Below are positions 52,443 through 61,780 of a stretch of DNA of 64,000 bases, in pieces (the stretch's first letter is position 1; each line of letters begins with the position of its first letter). Under the pieces are notes generated by a model, which was not told the DNA's origin, searched no databases, and worked only from the letters and a program-made list of their open reading frames with translations. A program made the translations under genes and the position numbers. This stretch comes from Streptomyces sp. NBRC 109706 (lineage in GTDB: Bacteria > Actinomycetota > Actinomycetes > Streptomycetales > Streptomycetaceae), in NCBI RefSeq assembly GCF_000974485.1, contig NZ_BBOM01000011.1:310001-374000 (forward strand). Direction: 5' to 3'.

Positions 52443-53711
52443 ATGCTCAAAGGCTCTAATGTCCCCGTGCCTGCGCGGTCCGTCCGCGTCGAGATTGGCT
52501 GGAACACCTCGGCCGGCACACCGGATGTGGACGCCTCAGCGCTGCTGCTGACCGAGGGCCGGGTCCGCTCCGACGAGGACTTCGTCTTCTACAACCAGCC
52601 CCGGCACGCCTCGGGCGCCGTCCGCTACGAGGGCAAGCAGCCGCAGGGCGGTGGCTCCGTCGACCGCATCGAGGTCGATCTGACCTCCGTGGAGCCGGAG
52701 ATCGAGAAGGTCGTGCTGGCCGCGTCCGCCGACGGCGGCACCTTCGGCCAGGTCCCCGGTCTGCACATCCGGGTGCTCGACTCGGACAACGGCCAGGAGG
52801 TCGCCCGCTTCGACAGCCAGGACGCCACCAGCGAGACGGCCTTCGTCATCGGCGAGCTGTACCGGCGCCAGGGCGCGTGGAAGTTCCGCGCCGTGGGCCA
52901 GGGGTACGACAGCGGCCTCGCCGGGCTGGCCACGGACTTCGGCATCAGCGTCGACGACGAGCCCGCCCCCACCCCGCCGCCGGCTCCCGTCACGGTGCCG
53001 GCCCCCGCGCCGCCGGCCGCGCCGCCGGCGCCCGCCCAGCCGGCGGCCCCCGCCGGCGGCTCCCCGATCCGGCTGAGCAAGATCACGCTCACCAAGGACG
53101 CCCCCGCCATCTCGCTCGCCAAGCAGGGCGCCACCAGCGGGCGGATGCTGGTCAACCTCAACTGGCAGCAGCGCAACCAGCCGCAGCAGAAGCAGGGCGG
53201 CTGGAAGAACCGCATCGCCAAGGCCATGGGCGGCGGTCTCGACCTCGACCTGTGCGCCCTGTTCGAGCTGACCGACGGCCGCAAGGGCGTGATCCAGGCC
53301 CTCGGCAACGCCTTCGGCTCGCTCCACCAGCCGCCCTATATGCATCTGGACGGCGACGACCGCACCGGCGCGGTGGCCCAGGGCGAGAACCTCACGGTCA
53401 ACCTCGACCACGCCAGGGAACTGCGCCGGGTGGTCATCTTCGTGACCATCTACTCCGGCGCCAGCAGCTTCCAGGACCTCTCCGCCACGGTCACCCTCAC
53501 CCCGGAGAAGGGCGCGCCCATCGAGTTCTTCCTCGACGAGTGCAACGTCCCCTCCCCGGTCTGCGTTCTGGCCACCCTGGTCAACGAGGGCGGCGGGCTG
53601 ACGGTCAACCGTGAGGCCAGGTATCTGGTGCCGGACCGGGGCGTCAGCCCGCAGCGCACCGTGGACCACGCCTACGGCTTCGGCATGCAGTGGACGCCGG
53701 GCCGCAAGTGA
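52443..53711 (+). CDS. Protein with two TerD domains
   Basis: 422 aa. Two TerD-fold domains (about 5-180 and 215-420) are joined by a Pro/Ala-rich linker ([18 protein letters not shown]). Each has the TerD pattern; the second has [20 protein letters not shown], part of a Ca2+-binding bowl, and [17 protein letters not shown]. TerD proteins belong to tellurite and stress networks and bind Ca2+. The start ATG has GGAGGAA upstream. It relates functionally to the TelA operon at 14.5 kb, 37 kb away. Confidence 0.92.
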   Translation: MLKGSNVPVPARSVRVEIGWNTSAGTPDVDASALLLTEGRVRSDEDFVFYNQPRHASGAVRYEGKQPQGGGSVDRIEVDLTSVEPEIEKVVLAASADGGTFGQVPGLHIRVLDSDNGQEVARFDSQDATSETAFVIGELYRRQGAWKFRAVGQGYDSGLAGLATDFGISVDDEPAPTPPPAPVTVPAPAPPAAPPAPAQPAAPAGGSPIRLSKITLTKDAPAISLAKQGATSGRMLVNLNWQQRNQPQQKQGGWKNRIAKAMGGGLDLDLCALFELTDGRKGVIQALGNAFGSLHQPPYMHLDGDDRTGAVAQGENLTVNLDHARELRRVVIFVTIYSGASSFQDLSATVTLTPEKGAPIEFFLDECNVPSPVCVLATLVNEGGGLTVNREARYLVPDRGVSPQRTVDHAYGFGMQWTPGRK

Positions 53712-53743
53712 CCCGTCGGCCGGGGCCGGGGTCGGGGCGCGCG

Positions 53744-53749
53744 TAATCT
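53744..53749 (+). promoter_or_regulatory. -10 box of a leaderless gene
   Basis: TAATCT ends 8 bases before ATG 53758; no Shine-Dalgarno sequence. Confidence 0.6.
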
Positions 53750-53757
53750 GGCCTGTC

Positions 53758-54552
53758 ATGAGATCCGTGAGAATCGCCCTGCTCGACTCGGGCGTCGGCC
53801 TGCTGGCCACGGCCGCCGAACTGCGGCGGCTGCGGCCGGACGCCGCACTGGTGCTCTCATCCGACCCGGAGGGGATGCCCTGGGGGCCGCTCGACTCCCG
53901 GGGCATCGCCGAGCGGGCGTCGCGCTGCGCCGAGATCGCGGCGACCGAGCGTCCCGACGCGCTGATCGTCGCCTGCAACACCGCCTCGGTGCACGCGCTG
54001 CCCGCGCTGCGGGCGGCGCTTGAGCCGGCCATCCCGGTGATCGGCACGGTGCCGGCGATCAAGCCGGCCGCCGCCTCCGGCGCCCCGTTCGCCGTCTGGG
54101 CCACCCCTGCGACCACCGGCAGCCCGTACCAGCGCCGGCTGCTGGACGAGTTCGCCCGGGGCGCGCGGGCCACCGGGGTGCCCTGCCACGGGCTGGCCGG
54201 CGCCGTGGAGAGCGCCGACGAGGCGGGTGTGCGGGCCGCGATCAAGGCGGCGGCCGAGCTGACGCCCCCGGACATCACCGCCGTCGTACTGGGCTGCACC
54301 CACTACGAGTTGGTCGCCGACGAGATCGGCCGCCATCTCGCCGCCGTCACCGGCCGCGAGGTCACCCTCTTCGGCTCCGCCGCGGCCGTCGCCGCCCAGG
54401 CGCTGCGCCGGGTGGGCGCCGAGCCGGCCCCCAGCGCCCCGCCGACCGGCACCCTGACGGTCTTCGCCAGCGGCCGCCCCGCCACCCTCGCCGAGGCCGC
54501 CCGCCACTACCCGCAGGGGCGGGCGCTGCTGACGGCGGACGCGGCCGGTTAG
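53758..54552 (+). CDS. Glutamate/aspartate racemase-like protein
   Basis: 264 aa. Asp/Glu racemase fold with LLDSGVGLLATAAEL at the N-terminus and two catalytic Cys, Cys73 (VACNTASVHAL) and Cys180 (VLGCTHYELV). MurI supplies D-Glu for peptidoglycan, but this copy lacks some MurI landmarks (PYG is replaced by PWGPL) and could be an accessory racemase; the main murI is not in view. Leaderless-type start, followed 10 bp later by the Nudix gene. Confidence 0.85.
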   Translation: MRSVRIALLDSGVGLLATAAELRRLRPDAALVLSSDPEGMPWGPLDSRGIAERASRCAEIAATERPDALIVACNTASVHALPALRAALEPAIPVIGTVPAIKPAAASGAPFAVWATPATTGSPYQRRLLDEFARGARATGVPCHGLAGAVESADEAGVRAAIKAAAELTPPDITAVVLGCTHYELVADEIGRHLAAVTGREVTLFGSAAAVAAQALRRVGAEPAPSAPPTGTLTVFASGRPATLAEAARHYPQGRALLTADAAG

Positions 54553-54555
54553 GGT
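54550..54555 (+). promoter_or_regulatory. -10 box overlapping the racemase stop
   Basis: TAGGGT starts with the TAG stop codon of the racemase gene and ends 7 bases before the Nudix ATG, so the Nudix gene can have its own leaderless transcript. Confidence 0.55.
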
Positions 54556-54562
54556 CGCCCGC

Positions 54563-55051
54563 ATGGCTACTCCCGACTTCATCCGCGATCTGCGCACCCG
54601 TATCGGCCACCAACTGCTGCTCCTGCCCGGGGTGACGGCGGTCGTCCTCGACGACGAGGGCCGGGTGCTGCTGGTCCGGCGCGCGGACGACGGGCGCTGG
54701 ACGCTGGTCGGCGGTATCCCCGAGCCGGGTGAGCAGCCGGCGGAGACCGCCGTCCGCGAGGTCTTCGAGGAGACGGCGGTCCGCTGCGCCGTCGAGCGGG
54801 TGCTGCTGGTCGAGACCCTGGACGTGGTGCGCTACCCCAACCGGGACGAGTGCCAGTTCACCGACATCAGCCTGCACTGCCGGGCGCTCGGCGGCACGGC
54901 CAGGCCCAACGACGACGAGTCGGTCGAGGTCGGCTTCTTCCCCCTGGACGCGCTGCCCCCGCTCTCCGAACACGCCCTGCGACGGATCGAGTTGGCGACC
55001 TCGGACCGCCCCACCTGGTTCGCCCGGCCCGACCCCCCGGCCGCCGCCTAA
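54563..55051 (+). CDS. Nudix hydrolase
   Basis: 162 aa. The Nudix box is GIPEPGEQPAETAVREVFEE followed by TAV; the Gly usually after EEx is Ala. The domain is otherwise complete (VVLDDEGRVLLVRRADDGRW). It would hydrolyse a nucleoside-diphosphate-linked compound; substrate unknown. Its stop overlaps that of dhaM on the other strand. Confidence 0.92.
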   Translation: MATPDFIRDLRTRIGHQLLLLPGVTAVVLDDEGRVLLVRRADDGRWTLVGGIPEPGEQPAETAVREVFEETAVRCAVERVLLVETLDVVRYPNRDECQFTDISLHCRALGGTARPNDDESVEVGFFPLDALPPLSEHALRRIELATSDRPTWFARPDPPAAA

Positions 55052-55470
55052 CCCTTGCGGTACTCGTAGGCGTCGCCGGCCGCCGCCGCGACCGCGTCCA
55101 GATCCGCCCCGGTGGAAGCCGTCAACACGGCGGCCACCGCGCCCTCCACCAGGGGCGCGTCCACCAGCCGGGAGTCCGCCGGCAGCGCCCCCATGCCGTC
55201 CTCCTGGTCCTCGAGCATCGCCCGCACCGTGAGCACGGCGCTGCCCAGATCGACCAGCAGCGCCACGCCGGCGCCACCGTCGGCGCGTCGGGCCGCGGCG
55301 GCGATCAGCTCCGAGCTGGTGCCCAGGCCGCCGTCCGGGGTGCCGCCGGCGGGCACCACGGGGGCCAACCGCCCGTTGCCCGCGAGCCGGGACGCCATCT
55401 CGGCCACCGCGACGGCCACCTCGGCGCTGTGCGAGACCAGCACCACACCCACCAGCCCTGGTTCGCTCAT
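55048..55470 (-). CDS. dhaM: Dihydroxyacetone kinase phosphotransfer subunit DhaM
   Basis: 140 aa, only the EIIA(Man)-like domain, with the phosphorylatable His in LVSHSAEVAVAV and GGLGTSSE and VDLGSAVLTVR motifs. E. coli DhaM carries extra HPr and EI-like domains, absent here, so the general PTS must supply phosphate. The ATG overlaps the dhaL stop (ATGA). It passes phosphate to the ADP held by DhaL. Confidence 0.93.
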   Translation of the reverse strand: MSEPGLVGVVLVSHSAEVAVAVAEMASRLAGNGRLAPVVPAGGTPDGGLGTSSELIAAAARRADGGAGVALLVDLGSAVLTVRAMLEDQEDGMGALPADSRLVDAPLVEGAVAAVLTASTGADLDAVAAAAGDAYEYRKG

Positions 55471-56081
55471 CGCCCGGCCACCTCGTGCAGCGCCCGGAAG
55501 ATCAACGCCGCGGAGGCGGCGCCCGGATCCTCGTGGCTTACGCTGCGCTCGCCCAGATAGCTGGCCCGTCCCTTGTGCGCCCGCATCGGGATCGTCGCCC
55601 GCGAGCCCTCCTCGGCGGCCAGCACCGCCGCCGAGTAGTCCGGCAGCGCGTCGAGAGCCGGCAGCAGCGCGTCCAGCATGGTCTTGTCGCCGGCCGCCGC
55701 GCCGCCGAGCTGGCCCACCGCGCCGATCCCGGTCTCCAGCGCCACCCGCAGCTCCTCGTCGGTCGTCCGCTCGGAATCGCCCAGCGCCTTGCCGGTGCGG
55801 CGCAGCAGCGTGCCGAAGAGCGGGCCGGAGGCGCCGCCCACCGTGGAGACCAGCGTTCTGCCGCCCAGCAGCAGCACCGCCCCCGGCCGGTCGGGCCGTT
55901 CCTCCGCCAGCGCGGCGACCACCGCGGTGAAGCCGCGCCGCATGTTGTTGCCGTGGTCGGCGTCGCCGATCGCGGAGTCGAGCTCGGTCAGCCGGTCGGC
56001 GTTCGCCCGCACGGCGTCCGCCGTCGCCACCAGCCAGTCGTGGAAGAACGCGGCGTCCCGCTCCGTCGCCTGCCCTGTCAC
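55467..56081 (-). CDS. dhaL: Dihydroxyacetone kinase subunit DhaL
   Basis: 204 aa. The nucleotide-binding Asp cluster is LDSAIGDADHGNNM, and GGASGPLFGTL and GDKTMLDAL are typical of DhaL. It holds ADP permanently as a coenzyme, which is rephosphorylated by DhaM, and phosphorylates dihydroxyacetone bound to DhaK. GTG start after GAGAGGAG. Middle gene of dhaK-dhaL-dhaM. Confidence 0.94.
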   Translation of the reverse strand: MTGQATERDAAFFHDWLVATADAVRANADRLTELDSAIGDADHGNNMRRGFTAVVAALAEERPDRPGAVLLLGGRTLVSTVGGASGPLFGTLLRRTGKALGDSERTTDEELRVALETGIGAVGQLGGAAAGDKTMLDALLPALDALPDYSAAVLAAEEGSRATIPMRAHKGRASYLGERSVSHEDPGAASAALIFRALHEVAGR

Positions 56082-56093
56082 CTCGCGCTCCTC

Positions 56094-57092
56094 TCAACGA
56101 CCCCAGCGCAGCCCCGGCGTGGACACCGGCGCGTCCCACAGCCGCAGCAGCTCGTCGTCCAACCGGCACAGCGAAACGGAGCAGCCGGCCATGTCCAACG
56201 AGGTCACATAGTTGCCGACGAGGCTACGCGCCAGGGTGACTCCGCGCTCGCCCAGCGCCCTGACCACCTCGGCGTGGAATCCGTAGAGCTCGAGGAGGGG
56301 CGTGCCGCCCATGCCGTTGGTCAGGCAGAGCACCGGATCCGAAGGGGACAGCGGGAAGTCGGCGAGCAGCGCCTCCACCGTCACGTCGGCGATCTCGGCC
56401 GCGCTCAGCATGGCGCGGCGGTCCCGCCCCGGCTCGCCGTGGATGCCGATGCCCAGCTCCAGCTCGTCCGGCGGCAGATCGAAGGTGGGGCTGCCCTTGG
56501 CCGGAGTGGTCGGCCCGTGCAGCGCCACGCCGAAGCTGCGCGACGCCGCCGCCACCCGCCGGCCGACCTCGGCCACCCGGGACAGCGGCGCGCCCTCCTG
56601 GGCGACGGCACCGGCGAGCTTGTGCACGAAGAGCGTCCCGCCGACGCCCCGGCGGCCGGCAGTGAACGTGCTGTCGGTGACGGCGACATCGTCGTCGACC
56701 ACCACCTGGTCCACCGTGATGCCCTCGTCCTCGATCAGCTCGGCGGCCATATCGAAGTTGAGGACGTCCCCGGTGTAGTTCTTGACCACCATCAGCACGC
56801 CCTGGCCGGCGTCCACCGCGCCGGCGGCCCTGGTCATCTGGTCGGGGACGGGGGAGGTGAACACCTCGCCCGGGCAGGCGGCGTCCAGCATGCCGGGGCC
56901 GACGAAGCCCGCGTGCAGCGGCTCATGGCCGGAGCCCCCGCCGGAGATCAGCCCGACCTTCCCGTCGACCGGCGCGTCGGCGCGGAGCACCAGCCGGTGC
57001 TGCACCTCCACCCGGAGCCGCGGGTGCGCGGCGGCCATCCCGCGCAGTGCGTCGGCGACCACCCGGTCCGCCCCGTTGATCAGCATCTTCAC
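56094..57092 (-). CDS. dhaK: Dihydroxyacetone kinase subunit DhaK
   Basis: 332 aa. The substrate site SGGGSGHEPLHAGFV and the covalent hemiaminal His in IGIHGEPG are both present. The typical KMLINGADRVVADAL N-terminus supports GTG 57092, which also has GGAGGA 8 bases upstream. First gene of the operon, 12 bp before dhaL. No DhaR-type regulator is adjacent; the DeoR protein at 42.3 kb is a distant possibility only. Confidence 0.95.
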   Translation of the reverse strand: MKMLINGADRVVADALRGMAAAHPRLRVEVQHRLVLRADAPVDGKVGLISGGGSGHEPLHAGFVGPGMLDAACPGEVFTSPVPDQMTRAAGAVDAGQGVLMVVKNYTGDVLNFDMAAELIEDEGITVDQVVVDDDVAVTDSTFTAGRRGVGGTLFVHKLAGAVAQEGAPLSRVAEVGRRVAAASRSFGVALHGPTTPAKGSPTFDLPPDELELGIGIHGEPGRDRRAMLSAAEIADVTVEALLADFPLSPSDPVLCLTNGMGGTPLLELYGFHAEVVRALGERGVTLARSLVGNYVTSLDMAGCSVSLCRLDDELLRLWDAPVSTPGLRWGR

Positions 57093-57543
57093 GGCAACAG
57101 TCCTCCTGACCTCGGCGACGGGCCGGGCGGCCCCGGAAGAGGGGCGGGCGGCGACCATGCCGCGCCGCGCATCGGCGCACCAGCCTTCGGATCTTATAAG
57201 CGACCGGCCCGAAGCGCGCCCGGATCGCCCGGGCCGGCCCGCGCGAGTCGGGACCCGGCCGGCGGACGGTCACCGATCCCGGGGAGCGGCGGCGACGACG
57301 GATCCGCGCACCGACCGCCCGGCGCGCCAGGGCCGCGCCCCCGGCGCCCCGGGCGACGCGACACCGTGGCGCGGTCAGCGCCGTGCCCCGGTGAACACCC
57401 CTTTCAGCGACCCCGAATGACGGGAACGTTCATGCGATGGGTGGTTTTTGGCGAAGCGCTCCTTATGCGCGATAGCGTCCGGCTGGGCCGGGTTGTCTGG
57501 GCCCGTGCATCGCTCGTTGACTCATCACCCCGTGGAGCACCCC
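57093..57543. other. 451-bp divergent region dhaK / MMPL gene
   Basis: No gene. An AT patch at about 57190-57200 reads TAAGAT on the minus strand and could be the -10 of dhaKLM, with a ~90-base leader. A second AT-richer stretch at 57400-57480 (TTTTTGGCG, TTATGCGCGATAGCG) probably holds the MMPL promoter. Nothing else is recognised. Confidence 0.45.
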
Positions 57544-59757
57544 ATGGCCTCCCTCCTCTACCGGCTCGGCCGCGCGGCCTTCCGGCGTCGGCGACTCGTG
57601 CTCTCGCTCTGGCTCGGCGCGCTGGCCGTCCTGCTGACGGCGGTCGGCGTCTCGGGCGGCGCGCTGGACGACGAGTTCACCATTCCCGGCTCCGAGTCCC
57701 AACGGGCGCTGGACACCCTGGGGGAGGTGCTGCCCGCCGCCGGCGGCACCACCGCGCAACTGGTCTTCACCGCGCCCGAGGGCAGCGAGATCACCGACCC
57801 ACGCTGGGCGCGGCCCATCGCCGGCGCCCTGCGGGAGGCGGAGCGGGCACCCCAGGTGTCCGCCGTCATCTCCCCCGAGGAGGCCGGCACCATCTCCGCG
57901 GACGGGCGCACCGCGCTCGCAGTCGTCAACTACGCCGAGAGCACGGCCGATCTGGCGGACGGCAGCACCCGGGCGTTGGAGCGCGCCGTCGAACCGGCCG
58001 AGAGCGCCGGACTCACCGTCAGCGTCGGCGGCCAGGCGTTCTCCCCCACCGGCGTCGACATCAGCGCCAAGGAACTCTTCGGCGTGGTGGTCGCGTTGGT
58101 CGTGCTGGTGATCACCTTCGGCTCGCTGCTGGCCGCCGGAATGCCGCTGGTCTCCGCGCTCTTCGGGGTCGGCACCGCCGTCGGCGGGCTGCTGATCGGC
58201 GGTCACCTCTTCACGTTGTCCTCCACCGCCGTCACCCTCGCCGTGATGCTGGGGTTGGCCGTCGGCATCGACTACGCGCTCTTCATCCTCTCCCGCCACC
58301 GCTCCCAACTCGCCCAGGGCCTCGGCCCCGAGGAGTCGGCCGGCCGGGCCCTGGGCACCGCCGGCAGCGCCGTCGTCTTCGCCGGGCTCACCGTGGTCGT
58401 GGCGCTGTGCGGGCTCTCCGTGGTGGGCATCCCGTTCCTGACCGTGATGGGCCTGGGCGGCGCCGCCACCGTGGTGATCGCCGTGCTGGTCGCCGTCACC
58501 CTGCTGCCCGCGCTGCTCGGCTTCGCCGGCGCCCGGCTGACCCCGCGCCCCGGCTCCCGGGCCGCCCGCCGCGAAGCGCGCGCCGAACGGGCCGAGGCCG
58601 CCACGCTCGGCGGCCGCTGGGTGCGGCTGACCACCCGTCGGCCGTTGCTCACCGTGCTGGCCGTGGTGGTCGGCCTGGTGGTGATCGCGCTGCCCGCGCG
58701 CGAGCTGCGGCTCTCGCTGCCGGACAACGGATCGGCGCCCGCCGGCAGCGGCGAGCGGGAGACCTACGACACCGTCAGTGAACGTTTCGGCCCCGGGCTC
58801 AACGGGCCGCTGCTGGTGCTGGCCGACACCAGCCGGGTGGACGGCGATCCGCGCGCCGCGCTCACCGAGGTCACCGACCGGATCGAGGCGCTGCCGGGGA
58901 TGGCGCGGGTCGCCCCGGCACGGCCGACCGAGCGCGACACCGCCTGGCTGATCGAGGCGGTGCCCACCACCGGGCCCGACCAGGAGGGCACCGAACGGCT
59001 GGTGCACACCCTGCGGGACTGGGCCGAGGAACACGCCGAGGCCACCGGCGTCGGCCTCGCCGTGACCGGCAACACCGCCGTGGCGGTCGACGTGTCCACC
59101 CGACTCGGCGACTCCATGGTCCCGTTCGGCGCCGTGGTGGTCGGCCTCGGGCTGCTGATCCTGCTGCTGGTCTTCCGGTCCGTGGTGGTCCCCGTCAAGG
59201 CGACCCTGGGCTTTCTGCTCTCGGTGGCCGCCGCCTTCGGCGCGGTGGTGATGGTCTTCGACTGGGGCTGGCTGGCCGGCGCGCTGGACGTGGCCCGCAC
59301 CGGACCCGTCGTCAGCTTTCTGCCCATCATCCTGATGGCGGTGCTCTTCGGCCTCGCCATGGACTACGAGGTCTTTGTCGTCTCCCGGATCCACGAACGC
59401 CACGCGCGCGGCGCCTCGCCGACCGAAGCGGTCCGCGAGGGCGCCCCGTTGGCGTTCCGGGTGGTCACGGCGGCCGCGCTGATCATGTTCGCGGTCTTCG
59501 CGAGCTTTGTGACGATGGAGGACGCCATCGTCAAACCCATCGCCTTCGCGCTCGCCCTCGGCGTGCTGGTGGACGCGTTCCTGATCCGGATGACGCTGGT
59601 GCCGGCCGTGCTGGTGCTGGTCGGCCGCGCCGGCTGGTGGCTGCCGGGCGCGCTCGCCCGCCGGCTGCCGCATGTCGACATCGAGGGCAGCCGGCTGCCC
59701 GCCGCGCCGACCGGGAGCGGCACCGGAGCCACGGAACGCTCGCGCGCCCGGGTATGA
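57544..59757 (+). CDS. MMPL-family transporter
   Basis: 737 aa, RND-type. One N-terminal helix, an extracytoplasmic domain (about 40-175), a bundle of helices with GIDYALFIL near residue 241, a second extracytoplasmic domain (about 400-530) and a second bundle with AMDYEVFVV near 605. The two Asp-Tyr pairs carry the proton relay. Single-chain actinomycete MMPL proteins (like ActII-3) export lipids or antibiotics; substrate unknown. ATG 57544 has GGAG upstream. Confidence 0.93.
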   Translation: MASLLYRLGRAAFRRRRLVLSLWLGALAVLLTAVGVSGGALDDEFTIPGSESQRALDTLGEVLPAAGGTTAQLVFTAPEGSEITDPRWARPIAGALREAERAPQVSAVISPEEAGTISADGRTALAVVNYAESTADLADGSTRALERAVEPAESAGLTVSVGGQAFSPTGVDISAKELFGVVVALVVLVITFGSLLAAGMPLVSALFGVGTAVGGLLIGGHLFTLSSTAVTLAVMLGLAVGIDYALFILSRHRSQLAQGLGPEESAGRALGTAGSAVVFAGLTVVVALCGLSVVGIPFLTVMGLGGAATVVIAVLVAVTLLPALLGFAGARLTPRPGSRAARREARAERAEAATLGGRWVRLTTRRPLLTVLAVVVGLVVIALPARELRLSLPDNGSAPAGSGERETYDTVSERFGPGLNGPLLVLADTSRVDGDPRAALTEVTDRIEALPGMARVAPARPTERDTAWLIEAVPTTGPDQEGTERLVHTLRDWAEEHAEATGVGLAVTGNTAVAVDVSTRLGDSMVPFGAVVVGLGLLILLLVFRSVVVPVKATLGFLLSVAAAFGAVVMVFDWGWLAGALDVARTGPVVSFLPIILMAVLFGLAMDYEVFVVSRIHERHARGASPTEAVREGAPLAFRVVTAAALIMFAVFASFVTMEDAIVKPIAFALALGVLVDAFLIRMTLVPAVLVLVGRAGWWLPGALARRLPHVDIEGSRLPAAPTGSGTGATERSRARV

Positions 59758-59902
59758 CCCCGTATGCGGACACGTCAACCAGCGCCGCGAACACGCCCGT
59801 TCCACCTCTTTCCCGCCACTTGGCATAGGAACGTCCCGCTCGGGGCGCCATACTGGAGGCGGGGGTGACGAAGGGCCAACGACGGGGGGCGGGAATCGGA
59901 CC

Positions 59903-61723
59903 ATGGCGGAACGCGTGCTGCTGCATGGCCGCTACCAACTGCTCGAACTCATCGGGCGCGGCGGCATGGGGGAGGTCTGGCGAGCCCGGGACGAGGCGCT
60001 GAGCCGCCGGGTCGCCGTCAAGTGCCTGAAACCGCTGGGCACCCAGCAGGAGGAGTCGTTCCTCCGCGTGCTGCGGGAACGCTTCCGACGGGAGGCCAGG
60101 GTGGCCGCCGGCCTCCAGCACCGGGGCGTCACCGTGGTCCACGACTTCGGCGAATCGGACGGCATCCTCTATCTCGTCATGGAGCTGCTGGAGGGCCGCA
60201 ACCTCAGCGAACTGCTCCAGGCGGCGGGCCCGGGGCCGCTGACCGTCGACGAGGTCGTGGACATCGCCGAGCAGGTGGCCACCGCCCTGGCCTACACCCA
60301 CGAACAGGGCATCGTGCACCGGGATCTGAAGCCGGCCAACATCATGCGGCTCACCGACGGCACGGTGAAGATCTGCGACTTCGGGATCGCCAGGCTCGCC
60401 CAGGACATCGGTCTGAGCGCCAAGCTCACCAGCGCCGGCATGGCCATGGGCACCCCGCACTACATGTCGCCCGAACAGATCGCCGGCACCCATGTCGACG
60501 CCCGCAGCGATCTCTACTCCCTCGGCTGTGTGCTCTACGAGATCGCCACCGGCGTCCCCCCGTTCGACCTCGGCGACCCCTGGGCCATCCTGATCGGGCA
60601 CCGCGACACCCAGCCCGAGCCGCCGAGGACGCTGCGGCCCGAACTCCCCGAAGGGCTCGACCAGTTCATCCTGGCGCTGCTCGCCAAGGACGCGGACGAC
60701 CGCCCCGACGACGCCTCGGCGCTGGCCCGTACCCTGCTCGGCCCGCCCCGGCGCCCACCGGCCACCCGGCGGGTGCCCCGCCCGCGCGACACCGAGTCGA
60801 TGCCCGACTGGACGCGCGGCATGCGCGCCGGCTCCCGCGCCTCCGGCGCCTGGTCGCTGCGGCTCTCCCCGCCGGACCGCTCGGCCGGCCTCACCGGCCA
60901 GTGGACGGGGCTGACCGCCACCGCCCTCGCCCATCTGCCGGCCACCCGGCGCGGCCCCTCACCCGAACATCTCGCCGTGCTCGACAGCCGCCACCGGGCC
61001 GGCCTCAGCCTGGGTCGCCTCGGCCGCTGGGAGGAGGCCCACGCGGTGCACAGCGCGGTGGCCACCGAACGGCGCGCCGCCCTCGGCGAACACCACGAGG
61101 CCACCCTCACCAGCCAGTACGAGGCGGCCTACGCGCTGGCCAGGATGCGTCGCTGGGAGGAGGCCCTGGCCGGGCTGCGCCAGGCGGCCGACGCCCGCGC
61201 CCGGGTGCTGGGCCCCGAACACCCCGACACGCTCGATGCCCGCTACGAGGTGGGCATCTGCCTGGGGCGGCTGGGCCGCCAGGACGAGGCGCTGCCGCTC
61301 TACGAGCAGCTGATCGAGGCCCGCTCCCGCGCCCAGGGCCCGGGACACCCGGAGACGCTGCGCGCCCGGCACGGCCGGGGCATGACGCTGGGCCGGCTCG
61401 GGCGCTGGGCCGAGGCGCTGGTCGAGGCCGCCGAGGTGCGCGAGGCGCGGGCCGCCACGCTGGGCGCCGACCATCCGGACACCCTGGTCAGCGATCGGGA
61501 GGTGGCCATCGCCCTGGGCTGGCTGGGCCGTTGGGACGAGGCCCTGCAACGGTTCCAACGGGTCAGGGCGGACCGCGAACGGGTGCTGGGCGCCAGCCAT
61601 CCGGACGCGCTGACCAGCCGCAACGACGAGGCGCTCTGCCTGGAGCAGCTGGGCCGCGGCGCCGAGGCCGTCGAGCTCTACCGCCAGGTCGCCGCGCTGC
61701 GCGACGAGGCCGCCGATCCCTGA
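59903..61723 (+). CDS. Soluble Ser/Thr kinase with TPR domain
   Basis: 606 aa. The kinase domain (about 9-275) is complete: GRGGMGEVW, VAVKCLKP, HRDLKPANIM near residue 139, DFGIAR near 159, MSPEQ activation-segment end. A linker follows, then at least five ~42-residue tetratricopeptide repeats of the kinesin-light-chain type (each with a LGxxHPDTL-like phrase) to the C-terminus. There is no membrane segment and no PASTA domain, so it is cytosolic; the TPR part probably recruits substrates. Weak ribosome site. Confidence 0.93.
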   Translation: MAERVLLHGRYQLLELIGRGGMGEVWRARDEALSRRVAVKCLKPLGTQQEESFLRVLRERFRREARVAAGLQHRGVTVVHDFGESDGILYLVMELLEGRNLSELLQAAGPGPLTVDEVVDIAEQVATALAYTHEQGIVHRDLKPANIMRLTDGTVKICDFGIARLAQDIGLSAKLTSAGMAMGTPHYMSPEQIAGTHVDARSDLYSLGCVLYEIATGVPPFDLGDPWAILIGHRDTQPEPPRTLRPELPEGLDQFILALLAKDADDRPDDASALARTLLGPPRRPPATRRVPRPRDTESMPDWTRGMRAGSRASGAWSLRLSPPDRSAGLTGQWTGLTATALAHLPATRRGPSPEHLAVLDSRHRAGLSLGRLGRWEEAHAVHSAVATERRAALGEHHEATLTSQYEAAYALARMRRWEEALAGLRQAADARARVLGPEHPDTLDARYEVGICLGRLGRQDEALPLYEQLIEARSRAQGPGHPETLRARHGRGMTLGRLGRWAEALVEAAEVREARAATLGADHPDTLVSDREVAIALGWLGRWDEALQRFQRVRADRERVLGASHPDALTSRNDEALCLEQLGRGAEAVELYRQVAALRDEAADP

Positions 61724-61767
61724 CGAACGGGCGTCCCCGTGGACGTCGGCGCCCGGCCGGGCCCACG

Positions 61768-61773
61768 TACCAT
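61768..61773 (+). promoter_or_regulatory. -10 box of a leaderless gene
   Basis: TACCAT ends 7 bases before ATG 61781; no Shine-Dalgarno sequence. Confidence 0.5.
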
Positions 61774-61780
61774 GGCGGGC

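Noticed and set aside
57463-59904. Minus-strand frame of 813 codons opposite the MMPL gene
   Set aside because: His/Gln/Gly/Asp-rich shadow of a membrane protein gene.
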